Below, in pieces: positions 25,634-34,302 of a stretch of DNA of 64,000 nt (the stretch's first letter is position 1; the number at the start of each line of letters is the position of its first letter). This DNA comes from Antarcticimicrobium sp. Its GTDB lineage: Bacteria; Pseudomonadota; Alphaproteobacteria; Rhodobacterales; Rhodobacteraceae. A model generated the notes under the pieces. It saw only the letters and a program-made list of their open reading frames with translations. It was not told the DNA's origin and made no database searches. The stretch covers positions 1 to 64,000 of the forward strand of contig NZ_JARGPK010000061.1 of the NCBI RefSeq assembly GCF_029212575.1. The letters are read 5' to 3'. The position numbers were made by a program, and so were the translations under genes.

Positions 25634-26086
25634 ATGTCACAGAATCATCTTTATCCGCTTTCTTCGCTTCCCCCCGCCCCGGCCCCCGGCGCCGTGCTGG
25701 AAACCGCGCTTTATGCCGCCGATCTCGATGCGGCCGAGGCCTTCTATGGCGGGCTGCTGGGGCTGGAGCGGATCACGCGGGCGGGCAATCGCCACGTGTT
25801 CTTTCGCGTCGGGCCGGGCGTGCTGCTGCTGTTCAACCCGGAGGAGACCGAAACCGACACCGGCGCGACGACGATGCCGGTGCCGCCACACGGCGCGCGC
25901 GGGCCCGGGCACATGTGTTTCGCCATGGCGCGCGAAGCGATCGCGGCAATGCGCGCCCGGCTGCTGGCGGCAGGGCTGGAGATCGACGCGGAGTTCGACT
26001 GGCCGAACGGCGCGCACTCGCTCTATGTCCGCGACCCGGCGGGCAACTCGGTGGAGTTCGCCGAACCACGTCTGTGGCAGGGCTGA
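25634..26086 (+). CDS. VOC-family (glyoxalase-like) protein
   Basis: This 150-residue protein has two vicinal-oxygen-chelate half-domains: LETALYAADLDAAEAFYGGL, GLERI at the start, and HSLYVRDPAGNSVEFAEP at the end, where Glu is a metal ligand. Substrate is not predictable; relatives include glyoxalases, dioxygenases and resistance proteins. It follows rluE by 12 bases on the same strand. Confidence 0.82.
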   Translation: MSQNHLYPLSSLPPAPAPGAVLETALYAADLDAAEAFYGGLLGLERITRAGNRHVFFRVGPGVLLLFNPEETETDTGATTMPVPPHGARGPGHMCFAMAREAIAAMRARLLAAGLEIDAEFDWPNGAHSLYVRDPAGNSVEFAEPRLWQG

Positions 26087-26095
26087 GGCCCGCGC

Positions 26096-26398
26096 TCAGC
26101 CCAGCGGGACCTTTAGCCCCGCCTGGATCAGGAACAGGGCACGGTCCCGCACGCCGTTTTCCGCCATCGCCGCGCGGTAGGTGGTCATATGCGCCGACTG
26201 CCGGTGGGCGTCGAGCGCGGCGGCCTCCTCCCATTCCTCGTAGACGCGGAACCGCTGCGGCGCCCCGAGCGCTTGGGAAAAATCATAGGTCAGGCAGCCC
26301 GCCTCGGCGCGGGTGGCCTGCATCATCTTGGTCATGGCGCTCTGCGCGGCCTCGATCCGGTCCGGGGCAACCTCGAATGTGCCTGTGATGATCAGCAT
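26096..26398 (-). CDS. Antibiotic biosynthesis monooxygenase (ABM) family protein
   Basis: This 100-residue ferredoxin-like dimeric protein has TGTFEVAPDRIEAAQSAM and GCLTYDFSQ, then RFRVYEEWEEAAALDAHRQS, the usual ABM/YgiN pattern. Such enzymes act on quinones or small aromatics without cofactor; the substrate here is unknown. It is immediately downstream of the esterase gene. Confidence 0.85.
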   Translation of the reverse strand: MLIITGTFEVAPDRIEAAQSAMTKMMQATRAEAGCLTYDFSQALGAPQRFRVYEEWEEAAALDAHRQSAHMTTYRAAMAENGVRDRALFLIQAGLKVPLG

Positions 26399-26401
26399 CG
26401 C

Positions 26402-27067
26402 TCAGAGCCCCAGCTTGTCGCGCATGAAGGCCAGCGCCACGCTCAGCCCGTCGGGCGCGATGCCGTGGCCGGTGCCCTTCATCACATGCGCGAAGACCTC
26501 CTTGAACCCGGCCTCCTGCAGCGCCTCGGCGGTCTCCGGCAGGGATTGCGGCGGCACCATGTCGTCCTGATCGCCATGGACAAGCAGCACGGGCATGCGG
26601 CTCACCACCTCGTCCTTGAGGGTCTCCGGGTTCAGCAGGCGGCCGGAAAAGGCGACGATACCGGCAACCGCATCCTCGCGCCGGGGGGCGACATGCAGGC
26701 TCATCATCGTGCCCTGCGAGAACCCGAACAGCACCACCTGTTCCGGCAGCACGTCCTCGTCGACCATCAGCGCGTCGAGAAAGGCGTTGATGTCCTCGAC
26801 CGCCGCGCGCATCCCGCGCTCGGCCTCTTCCTCGGACGAGCCGTCGAGCCAGGGGATCGGGAACCACTGAAAGCCAAAGGGGGCACCGGCGCAATTCTCC
26901 GGCGCGTCGGGGGCAACGAACAGCGTGTCGGGCAGATGCTCGCCCAGCGGATCGGCCAGCCCCAGCAGGTCGGCGCCATTGGCACCGTAGCCATGCAGAA
27001 ACACCACGATCGAGCGCGTCTGCCCCGAAAGCGGCCCCTTGCGGCCGGCGTTCAATACTCGTGTCAT
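26402..27067 (-). CDS. Carboxylesterase/phospholipase-family alpha/beta hydrolase
   Basis: This 221-residue protein has HGYGANGADL (oxyanion loop), nucleophile Ser in LFGFSQGTMM, Asp in VHGDQDDMVP, and His in KGTGHGIAPDG, a full catalytic triad of the Est/YpfH family. It starts at 27067 after AAGGGA. It overlaps alkA by four bases, so the two genes are co-translated, with the ABM gene next. The substrate is unknown. Confidence 0.88.
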   Translation of the reverse strand: MTRVLNAGRKGPLSGQTRSIVVFLHGYGANGADLLGLADPLGEHLPDTLFVAPDAPENCAGAPFGFQWFPIPWLDGSSEEEAERGMRAAVEDINAFLDALMVDEDVLPEQVVLFGFSQGTMMSLHVAPRREDAVAGIVAFSGRLLNPETLKDEVVSRMPVLLVHGDQDDMVPPQSLPETAEALQEAGFKEVFAHVMKGTGHGIAPDGLSVALAFMRDKLGL

Positions 27068-27696
27068 CGGATCCCTTCCCTGTCCTTGGCCACGCGGTAA
27101 TAGGCCCACAAAAGCCGCGCCGCAACCGAGCGCCAGGGCGCCCAACCCTCGGCCATCTGCCGCAGCGCCTTTTCGTGCGGGCGTTCGGGCAGATCGAACA
27201 GCAGGCGCACCGATTCCTGCAAGGCCAGATCGCCGGGGGCAAAGACATCGGCGCGGCCAAGGCTGAACATCGCGTAGATTTCCGCCGTCCAGACACCGAT
27301 GCCCGGCACCTGCGTCAGGGTCGCGATCACCGCGTCGTTGGGGGCGGTGCGCAGCGCGGCATAGTCGATCCGCGCCTCGGCCAGGGCGCGGGCATAGCGG
27401 ATCTTTTGCCGGCTGAGCCCGACGGCGCGCAGATCGTCATCGCTGGCCCACTGGATCTTGCGCGGGCCGGTCAGGCGGGCGGCCCGCATCCGGCCCCAGA
27501 TCGCATTGGCCGAGGCAACACTGACCTGCTGGCTGACGATGGCCGACAGAAGCTGTGCAAACCCGTCGGGGCGCAGGCGCAGCGGCAGCGGGCCGGTCTG
27601 CGCCAGCGCCGCGGCCAGCCGCGGATCGCGCGTGGCGAGCCACGCCGCGCCCTCGGCGACGCAGCCGGGGGCTTCGATGATCCGTCCGATGCTCAT
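27064..27696 (-). CDS. alkA: DNA-3-methyladenine glycosylase II, AlkA family
   Basis: This 210-residue HhH-GPD base-excision glycosylase removes alkylated purines. It has LLSAIVSQQVSVASANAIW, the hairpin LTQVPGIGVWTAEIYAMF, and the catalytic Asp in VFAPGDLALQES. The start at 27696 (MSIGRII) is preferred; an ATG four codons upstream is possible. It lacks the N-terminal Ada-like domain, as is common in this group. It is divergent from an MFS gene across a palindrome. Confidence 0.88.
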   Translation of the reverse strand: MSIGRIIEAPGCVAEGAAWLATRDPRLAAALAQTGPLPLRLRPDGFAQLLSAIVSQQVSVASANAIWGRMRAARLTGPRKIQWASDDDLRAVGLSRQKIRYARALAEARIDYAALRTAPNDAVIATLTQVPGIGVWTAEIYAMFSLGRADVFAPGDLALQESVRLLFDLPERPHEKALRQMAEGWAPWRSVAARLLWAYYRVAKDREGIR

Positions 27697-27713
27697 GCCC
27701 CGAACCATAGGAA

Positions 27714-27727
27714 TTGTATCGATACAA
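27714..27727. promoter_or_regulatory. Perfect 14-bp palindrome between alkA and the MFS gene
   Basis: TTGTATCGATACAA is a perfect inverted repeat with a central CG, the symmetry typical of LacI-type (and some GntR-type) operators. It lies 17 bases from the alkA start and 46 bases from the MFS start, where it could control either. No regulator gene is adjacent. Confidence 0.45.
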
Positions 27728-27772
27728 GCAAGCCATCTTGTACCCGTTCACATTCACGGATACGAAATCGTC

Positions 27773-28993
27773 ATGCATGATATCGACGACAACAAGGCCA
27801 AACGCAACGTGGCCGTCCTGGTCGCCGCCCAAGCACTGCTGGGCGCGCAGATGCCAATGATCTTCACCGTGGGCGGGCTGGCAGGGCAATCGCTGGCCAG
27901 CAACGCCTGCCTGGCGACGCTGCCGATCTCACTGATCGTGCTGGGTTCGATGATGGCGGCGACGCCGGTCTCGGCGATCATGCAGAAATGGGGCCGCCGC
28001 GCGGGCTTCATGCTGGGCGCCGGCGCCGGGGCCACCGGTGGGGCGATCGGGGCCTATGGCCTGTACCTCGCATCGTTCCCGGTGTTCCTGCTGGGCAGCC
28101 TGATCACCGGCATCTACATGAGCGCACACGGTTTTTACCGGTTTGCCGCCGCCGATACCGCGTCGGACGCGTTCCGGCCCAAGGCGATCTCCTATGTGAT
28201 GGCGGGTGGGTTGCTGTCGGCGATCATCGGCCCGCAGCTGGTCAAGGTGACCGCACAGTCGATGGTTATTCCGTTTCTCGGCACCTATCTTGCGGTGATC
28301 GGGGTGAACCTGATCGGCTCGCTGCTGTTCCTGCTGCTCAACATCCCCAAGCCGAGGCCACCCGCGGCGGATGCGCCGCGCGGCCGCACGCGCTGGGAGC
28401 TGATTACCACCCCGCGCATCATGGTCGCGGTGATCTGCGCAATGGTCTCCTACGCGCTGATGAACCTGGTGATGACCTCGACGCCGCTGGCGGTGGTCGG
28501 CTGCGGGTTCGAACAGAACAGCGCCGCCGACGTGGTCACCAGCCACGTGCTGGCGATGTATGTGCCCTCCTTCTTCACCGGCCATCTGATCGCCCGTTTC
28601 GGGGTGGAAAAGATCATGGCGGCGGGGCTGGCCATCCTGGCCGGGGCCGGGGCCGTGGCCCTGAACGGGGTAGAGCTGGAAAACTTCTTCGTCGCACTGG
28701 TGCTGCTGGGCGTCGGCTGGAACTTCGGCTTCATCGGCGCCACCACCATGCTGGCCGGCGCGCATGAGCGGCATGAACGCGGCCGGATGCAGGGGCTGAA
28801 CGACCTTCTGGTGTTCGGCGGAGTCACCATGGCCTCGCTGGCCTCGGGCGGGCTGATGAACTGTTCCGGTGGCACAGCGCAAGAGGGCTGGACCGCCGTG
28901 AACATGGCGATGGGCCCGTTCCTGATGCTGGCCGGCGGCGCGTTGCTGTGGCTGATGTTCCAGCCCGAACAGGGCCGCCAGCGCGATATCTGA
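27773..28993 (+). CDS. MFS transporter
   Basis: This 406-residue protein has about 12 hydrophobic segments and an MFS loop (QKWGRRAGFMLGAGAG) between segments 2 and 3. The ATG at 27773 fits because the upstream frame runs into the alkA gene on the other strand. The substrate is not predictable. Its stop is three bases from that of the convergent phytoene-synthase-like gene. Confidence 0.88.
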   Translation: MHDIDDNKAKRNVAVLVAAQALLGAQMPMIFTVGGLAGQSLASNACLATLPISLIVLGSMMAATPVSAIMQKWGRRAGFMLGAGAGATGGAIGAYGLYLASFPVFLLGSLITGIYMSAHGFYRFAAADTASDAFRPKAISYVMAGGLLSAIIGPQLVKVTAQSMVIPFLGTYLAVIGVNLIGSLLFLLLNIPKPRPPAADAPRGRTRWELITTPRIMVAVICAMVSYALMNLVMTSTPLAVVGCGFEQNSAADVVTSHVLAMYVPSFFTGHLIARFGVEKIMAAGLAILAGAGAVALNGVELENFFVALVLLGVGWNFGFIGATTMLAGAHERHERGRMQGLNDLLVFGGVTMASLASGGLMNCSGGTAQEGWTAVNMAMGPFLMLAGGALLWLMFQPEQGRQRDI

Positions 28994-28995
28994 CC

Positions 28996-29775
28996 CTACC
29001 AGCGCCCCGAGGCGGCGCGCGCCATCAGCGTCAACCGCTTGCGCGCCTCGCTCTGGCCCAGAGTGCCCTGCGCCACCCGCGCCGGCTTCTTCCAAGCCTG
29101 CCGCAGGATAACCCCCGTTTGCCAACCGGCCAGCAGCGCAGGGCGCGCCTCACGCGAGACCGCGCCGCGCGCCGCCCTTGCACGTGACAGGTGATCGAGG
29201 CCGCGTTCGGCCAGTTCGCGCACCGCCCCGGGCCGTCCGTCGAGCAGGGGAATGCGGCCGCGCGCCTCAAGCTCGGGTACCGCGCGCAACCAGTTGGCCA
29301 ACCCGGTGGCAAAGCCGAAATCGCGCACCGCCCGCTCCTCCGCCGCGCCCAGCATGCGCGCCGCAGCCCAGAGCAGGCTGCCCGCGCTCTGGTCGATGTA
29401 GCGGTCGAAATGGGCGGCATCCTCGAACGGGTCGCGGTAGATATCCCAACGCCTGACCGCGACATGCTCATCCATCTCGGCGGCCAGATCCGGCGTCATG
29501 ACCGCGCTCAGCGGTGTCACCACCTCGTGGCGGCGCACCGTGCCGCCGGTGGCGATCTCTTCCAGCGCATCGCGCCACCATTGCAGCCGCATCTCGGCGA
29601 TCATCGGCTCCTGCGTGACCCAGGGGGCGCGGGCGACCTCGACGTTCATCGCCAAGAGCGGAAACAGCGCCCGGCGCGCCGAAGGGGGCGCGGCCATTGT
29701 GGCGAGGAACCGGTCGGGGTCGCCGCGCTGCACCAGTCCGGCGCAGGCCGCCAGATCGTCAGTCGAGATGGTCAA
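28996..29775 (-). CDS. Squalene/phytoene synthase family protein
   Basis: This 259-residue protein resembles the NDUFAF6-type branch of the family. It has ARRALFPLLAMNVEVARAP and EMRLQWWRDALEEIATG, but the DxxxD prenyl-diphosphate motifs of true phytoene synthases are not evident. It may therefore assist respiratory-complex assembly and not make carotenoid. No other carotenoid gene is nearby. It overlaps the upstream hydrolase gene by 17 bases. Confidence 0.78.
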   Translation of the reverse strand: MTISTDDLAACAGLVQRGDPDRFLATMAAPPSARRALFPLLAMNVEVARAPWVTQEPMIAEMRLQWWRDALEEIATGGTVRRHEVVTPLSAVMTPDLAAEMDEHVAVRRWDIYRDPFEDAAHFDRYIDQSAGSLLWAAARMLGAAEERAVRDFGFATGLANWLRAVPELEARGRIPLLDGRPGAVRELAERGLDHLSRARAARGAVSREARPALLAGWQTGVILRQAWKKPARVAQGTLGQSEARKRLTLMARAASGRW

Positions 29776-30730
29776 GGTACTCTCCCATCAGGCGCGAGGT
29801 GATGGCGGCACCGATCACCCCCAGGTGGCTCACCCCCGGGATCAGGTGGTAGGATCCGCCGGGGTTCGCCGGGGCCATCGTCGCCTGGAACCGGTCGGCG
29901 CGAAACGCCTCGTCGGCATCACCCGAGACCAGAAGAAACGGCGGCAAGACGCTGATATCCTTCAGGTAATCCGATCTCGGCGCGTAGGAGGCATTGAGCC
30001 GGTAGCTGTAGGCGTCGGTCATCTCGCCGCGCAGGCGTTCCGGCACGTTGAACTCGATCGCAGTCAGCCCGTTCAGCGCCCGGATCCCCACCGCGTTGAG
30101 CATCGACAGCCCAATGATCCTCCGGGTCAGGGGACGCGCCCAACCGCCTGAATTCTCGCGCATTACCGGCGCGTCGTATTTCAGGAAGGGGGAAAGAAGC
30201 ATGGCGCCGTCCGGGCGCGGGGTTTGCGCCCCGCCGGCATAGCGAATCGCCAGCCCGCCGCCCGAGGAATGACCGGCAAGAACGAACGTCTGACCCGGCT
30301 CCAGATGCGCACGGGCGAGATCGGCGATATCCTCTTCCAGCTGGCCGATATGGGTCACGTCGGGGGCCTTGGCGCGGCTGGCCCCGTGACCGCGCAGATC
30401 CGGCAGCAGCACGGTGGCATGTTCCGAGAGCGCCTCGGCCAGCCCGGCGTAGTAGAGCCCATGGGCACCGGAGCCATGGATCAGCACCACCAGCGGCGCG
30501 CCGTCGGGGCCGGGAAACAGGCGATAGATCAGTTCGACGCCGTCGCGGGCGGTGTAGCTTTGCGGCGCGGGCGCGGCGATTGGCCCGCCGCGTTCCGGAA
30601 AGGTCAGCCCGCCGCCCACGAACGGCTGCCCCGGCCGCTGCGACAGGATCAGCCCGCCCGCGATCGCCAGAAAGACCGCCGCGCCGATCAGCGCGATGCG
30701 CAGCAGCGTCCGGGCGAGGCCGGGAATCAT
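29759..30730 (-). CDS. Membrane-anchored alpha/beta hydrolase (lysophospholipase-like)
   Basis: This 323-residue protein has an N-terminal membrane anchor (about residues 8-28). The hydrolase domain has LIHGSGAHG (oxyanion region), LLPDLRGHGAS, nucleophile Ser in LAGHSSGGG, Asp in SGDADEAF and His in VSHLGVIG. The catalytic part faces the periplasm or the inner leaflet. It is coupled to cimA upstream by a four-base overlap. The substrate is unknown. Confidence 0.83.
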   Translation of the reverse strand: MIPGLARTLLRIALIGAAVFLAIAGGLILSQRPGQPFVGGGLTFPERGGPIAAPAPQSYTARDGVELIYRLFPGPDGAPLVVLIHGSGAHGLYYAGLAEALSEHATVLLPDLRGHGASRAKAPDVTHIGQLEEDIADLARAHLEPGQTFVLAGHSSGGGLAIRYAGGAQTPRPDGAMLLSPFLKYDAPVMRENSGGWARPLTRRIIGLSMLNAVGIRALNGLTAIEFNVPERLRGEMTDAYSYRLNASYAPRSDYLKDISVLPPFLLVSGDADEAFRADRFQATMAPANPGGSYHLIPGVSHLGVIGAAITSRLMGEYLDHLD

Positions 30731-32355
30731 GCGCCCCCCGCAGCCGGGGCGGCGTCGCGGATCAGCTTCCAGCGGATCGCGTCCAGCAGCGCCTCGAAAC
30801 TGGCGTCGACGATGTTCGGGCTGACCCCCACGGTGGACCAGCGCCGCCCCTGCCCGTCGGCGCTATCGATGATGACGCGGGTCACCGCCTCGGTCCCACC
30901 TTGCGTGATGCGCACCTTGAAATCGACCAGCCGCATGTCTTCGATGATCTCCGAATAGCGGCCCAGATCCTTGGCCAGCGCCTTGGACAGCGCGTTGACC
31001 GGGCCGCGATCCGATCCGGTCTCGTCCAGCGACTCGCTGACCGAAAGCTTCTTCTCGCCATCGACCTTGACCACCACCACGGCCTCGGAGAGGCTGACCA
31101 TGCGGTCATACTTGTTCTTGCGCCGCTCCACCGTCACCTTGTAGCGCTTGACCTCGAAGAACGCGGGCAGTTTGCCCAGTTCGTCGCGCGCCAGCAGCTC
31201 GAAACTCGCCTGCGCGGTGTCATAGGCATAGCCTTCGTCCTCGCGCGCCTTGATCCGGTCGAGGATGCGGCCAAGGGCGGGGTCACGCGGCGCCACCTCC
31301 AGCCCGGCCTCGGCCAGACGGCGGCGCAGATTGGATTGCCCGGCCTGGTTCGACATCGGGATGATGCGGGCATTGCCGACCAGATCGGGCAGGATATGCT
31401 CATAGGTCGCCGGATCCTTGAGGATGGCGCTGGCGTGCAGCCCGGCCTTGTGGGCAAAGGCCGAGGCGCCGACATAGGGCGCCTGTTTCATCGGCACCCG
31501 GTTGAGGATGTCGTCCAGCATCCGGCTGGTGCGGGTCAGATCCCTGAGCGCCTCAAGGCTGATGCCGGTCTCATAGGCGCTGGCGTAGGGCTCCTTGAGC
31601 AGGAGTGTCGGGATCAGCGAGGTCAGGTTGGCATTGCCACAGCGTTCGCCCAGCCCGTTCAGCGTGCCTTGCAACTGCCGCACCCCGGCGTCGACGGCGG
31701 CCAGCGTGCCGGCGACCGCGTTCTCGGTGTCGTTATGGGTGTGGATGCCCAGGGTATCGCCGGGGATGCCCTCGGCGATCACATCCTTGACGATGCGGGC
31801 GATTTCCTCCGGCAGGGTGCCGCCGTTGGTATCGCAGAGCACGATCCAGCGCGCGCCGCCCGTCTGTGCCGCCTGCAGGCATTGCAGCGCATATCCCGGG
31901 TTGGCCTTGTAGCCGTCAAAGAAATGCTCGGCATCGAACAGCGCTTCGCGCCCCTGCGCCACGATATGGGCGATGGAGGCGCCGATATTCTCGAGGTTCT
32001 CCTCCAGCGTGATGCCGAGCGCGGTCTCCACATGGAAATCATGGGTCTTTCCGACAAGACAGACCGAGCCGGTGCCCGCGTTCATCACCGCCGCCAGCAC
32101 GTCGTCGTTTTCCGCCGAGCGCCCGGCACGCTTGGTCATGCCAAAGGCGGTCAGCCGGGCCTTTGTCGTCGGGGCCTCGTCGAAGAACGCGCTGTCGGTG
32201 GGGTTGGCGCCGGGCCAGCCGCCCTCGATGTAATCGACGCCAAGGGTATCGAGCGCCTGCGCGATGCGGATCTTCTCGGGGGTGGAGAATTGCACGCCTT
32301 GGGTTTGCTGCCCGTCGCGCAGGGTGGTGTCATAGATGTAGAGGCGGTCGGTCAT
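30727..32355 (-). CDS. cimA: (R)-citramalate synthase
   Basis: This 542-residue enzyme of the IPMS/CimA family joins pyruvate and acetyl-CoA to citramalate, the threonine-independent entry to isoleucine. The HMGL-like TIM barrel opens with DTTLRDGQQTQGVQFS and continues with HTHNDTENAVAGTL (metal-binding His) and GLGERCGNANL. The C-terminal third is a LeuA-type allosteric domain, implying isoleucine feedback. A strong GGAGGGG site precedes ATG 32355. The length and QQTQGV motif favour CimA over LeuA. Confidence 0.9.
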   Translation of the reverse strand: MTDRLYIYDTTLRDGQQTQGVQFSTPEKIRIAQALDTLGVDYIEGGWPGANPTDSAFFDEAPTTKARLTAFGMTKRAGRSAENDDVLAAVMNAGTGSVCLVGKTHDFHVETALGITLEENLENIGASIAHIVAQGREALFDAEHFFDGYKANPGYALQCLQAAQTGGARWIVLCDTNGGTLPEEIARIVKDVIAEGIPGDTLGIHTHNDTENAVAGTLAAVDAGVRQLQGTLNGLGERCGNANLTSLIPTLLLKEPYASAYETGISLEALRDLTRTSRMLDDILNRVPMKQAPYVGASAFAHKAGLHASAILKDPATYEHILPDLVGNARIIPMSNQAGQSNLRRRLAEAGLEVAPRDPALGRILDRIKAREDEGYAYDTAQASFELLARDELGKLPAFFEVKRYKVTVERRKNKYDRMVSLSEAVVVVKVDGEKKLSVSESLDETGSDRGPVNALSKALAKDLGRYSEIIEDMRLVDFKVRITQGGTEAVTRVIIDSADGQGRRWSTVGVSPNIVDASFEALLDAIRWKLIRDAAPAAGGA

Positions 32356-32379
32356 TGGCCCCTCCTTTCGACGGCAAGT

Positions 32380-32619
32380 GCGAAGGGCCGCGCCCGACCC
32401 TGGGGTGAGGCCCGTCTTGGAAACGGTCCGGTGGACCGGTTCAGGGCCGAACGGGCGGAGCCCCGAGGGTCGGATGATTGAGGCGCGAAGGGCCGCGCCC
32501 GACCCTGGGTGGGCGCATCCACGTGGCCTTCAGCGTAGAACGCCGTCGCACACACCACATCCGTTCGGCGCGAAACATCCAAGAGTGCGCCCTCCCGGGG
32601 GGTGGGTCGGGCGCGGCCC
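32380..32619. repeat. GC-rich repeat cluster between cysS and cimA
   Basis: A 25-base segment occurs twice in direct orientation with perfect identity (32380-32404 and 32485-32509). A 16-base core recurs in inverted orientation at 32604-32619. The whole 298-base gap between the genes has no coding character. It may fold into strong hairpins and end cysS transcription, or be a dispersed REP-like element. Confidence 0.75.
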
Positions 32620-32653
32620 GGCCTGCGGCCGGGCGAAACGGGTTGATGCGGTG

Positions 32654-34042
32654 TCATTCGAGGCCCTCCAGCTTGGTGGGGTCGAAGTTTGCGGTGACTT
32701 CAGCTTGCGGACCAAGCGTTGTCACCGTGAACTTGACACCGATTTCCAGCATCTTGTTCCGAAGCGCGTCGGCCGCAGCGAAGTCCTTGCGCAAACGCAA
32801 CTTTTCCCATTCCTTGAGAAACGGTTGAAGTTCATGAAGGTGTCCACCCTCGGACGCATACGCATGGGACGGTACTCGCCACCAATCTCGCTTTGCCCCG
32901 CCTGAGAAGCCGATAAAGTTCATTCCAGCCTTTAGTGCTCCAAAAGAATCGGCTCGCGCCAATTCGTGCATTCTGGAAATGAAACCTGCGGTGTTTAGAT
33001 CATCGCACAGCGGAGCGACTAAATAATCCAACGCGCTTTCATCTGCTTCTACCCCCTCGGTTGCGGCATACCATCTTCCTAGGTGGTATCGCGCCTCCTC
33101 CGCCTTCTTCTCCGTCCAATCCATCGGCTTGCGATAATGCGTCGAGAGAAACACGAAGCGGATCACCTCGCCCGGCACGCCCTTGTCCAGCAGATCCCGC
33201 ACGGTGAAGAAATTGCCGAGGCTTTTGGACATCTTCTTGCCCTCGACCTGCAGCATCTCGTTGTGCAGCCAATAGCGGGCGAACTCCCCCTTGGGGTGGG
33301 CGCAGCAACTTTGCGCGATCTCGTTCTCGTGGTGCGGGAACATCAGGTCGTTGCCGCCGCCGTGAATGTCAAAGCTCTCGCCCAGCAGTTCATAGCTCAT
33401 CGCCGAGCATTCGATATGCCAGCCGGGCCGCCCGCGCCCCCAGGGGCTGTCCCAGCCGGGCTGGTCGTCGCTCGAGGGTTTCCACAGCACGAAATCCATC
33501 GGGTTGCGCTTGTAGGGCGCGACCTCGACCCGCGCGCCGGCGATCATGTCATCCACCGTGCGGCCCGAGAGCTTGCCGTATGCCTTGTAGCTTTCCACCG
33601 CGAACAGCACATGCCCCTCGGCCGCATAGGCGTGACCGCCCGCGATCAGATTCTCGATCATCGCCACCATCTGCGGGATGAACTGGGTCGCGCGCGGCAT
33701 GGCGTCGGGTTCCAGCGCGCCAAGCGCACCCATGTCGTCAAGAAACCATTGCGTGGTCTCGGCGGTGATTTGGTCGATCGGCCGGCCGCTTTCGTCGGCG
33801 CGCCTGATGATCTTGTCGTCCACGTCGGTGAAGTTGCGCACATAGGTGACGTGATCGGCACCGTAGGTTTCGCGCAGCAATCTGTACAAGACATCGAACA
33901 CCACGACGGGGCGCGCGTTGCCCAGGTGCGCCCGGTCATAAACCGTCGGCCCGCAAACATACATCCGCACATTGTCCGGGTCGATGGGGGTGAACACCTC
34001 TTTACGGCGGGTGCGGGTGTTGTGCAGTTTGATCGTCGTCAT
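32654..34042 (-). CDS. cysS: Cysteinyl-tRNA synthetase
   Basis: This 462-residue class I aminoacyl-tRNA synthetase charges tRNA-Cys. Zinc-binding Cys lies in [17 protein letters not shown], which also carries the HIGH-like [13 protein letters not shown] is the second signature. [12 protein letters not shown] includes a further zinc Cys. Length is normal. The C-terminal part (about residues 325-430) is encoded by sequence of lower GC (161 of 300 in 32761-33060) than the N-terminal part, which hints at a mosaic gene. Confidence 0.95.
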   Translation of the reverse strand: MTTIKLHNTRTRRKEVFTPIDPDNVRMYVCGPTVYDRAHLGNARPVVVFDVLYRLLRETYGADHVTYVRNFTDVDDKIIRRADESGRPIDQITAETTQWFLDDMGALGALEPDAMPRATQFIPQMVAMIENLIAGGHAYAAEGHVLFAVESYKAYGKLSGRTVDDMIAGARVEVAPYKRNPMDFVLWKPSSDDQPGWDSPWGRGRPGWHIECSAMSYELLGESFDIHGGGNDLMFPHHENEIAQSCCAHPKGEFARYWLHNEMLQVEGKKMSKSLGNFFTVRDLLDKGVPGEVIRFVFLSTHYRKPMDWTEKKAEEARYHLGRWYAATEGVEADESALDYLVAPLCDDLNTAGFISRMHELARADSFGALKAGMNFIGFSGGAKRDWWRVPSHAYASEGGHLHELQPFLKEWEKLRLRKDFAAADALRNKMLEIGVKFTVTTLGPQAEVTANFDPTKLEGLE

Positions 34043-34302
34043 GACGTACTCCTCGACGGCGCGGCGCGTGGCGCGGGCTTAGCAACTTGTCTCGGAGATG
34101 GAAACGACAGATACCGGCCCGCTGGTGCGATCAGCAGGGAATGCAGCAGGTAATAATGATGCAGGGCATCCGGCTCATGACGCTGGATTAACACGGGCAC
34201 GCCCCCCGGGGGAAGGTCAAAAGGACGCGCCGGGCGCGGCCGATTGACATTCCCGGCGCGCTCTGTCCCCTTGGCGGCGGTTTTTCCCGGCGGAGGTATC
34301 CC

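Noticed and set aside
30580..32481. Long plus-strand frame opposite cimA
   Set aside because: Antisense shadow of a gene with complete CimA motifs.
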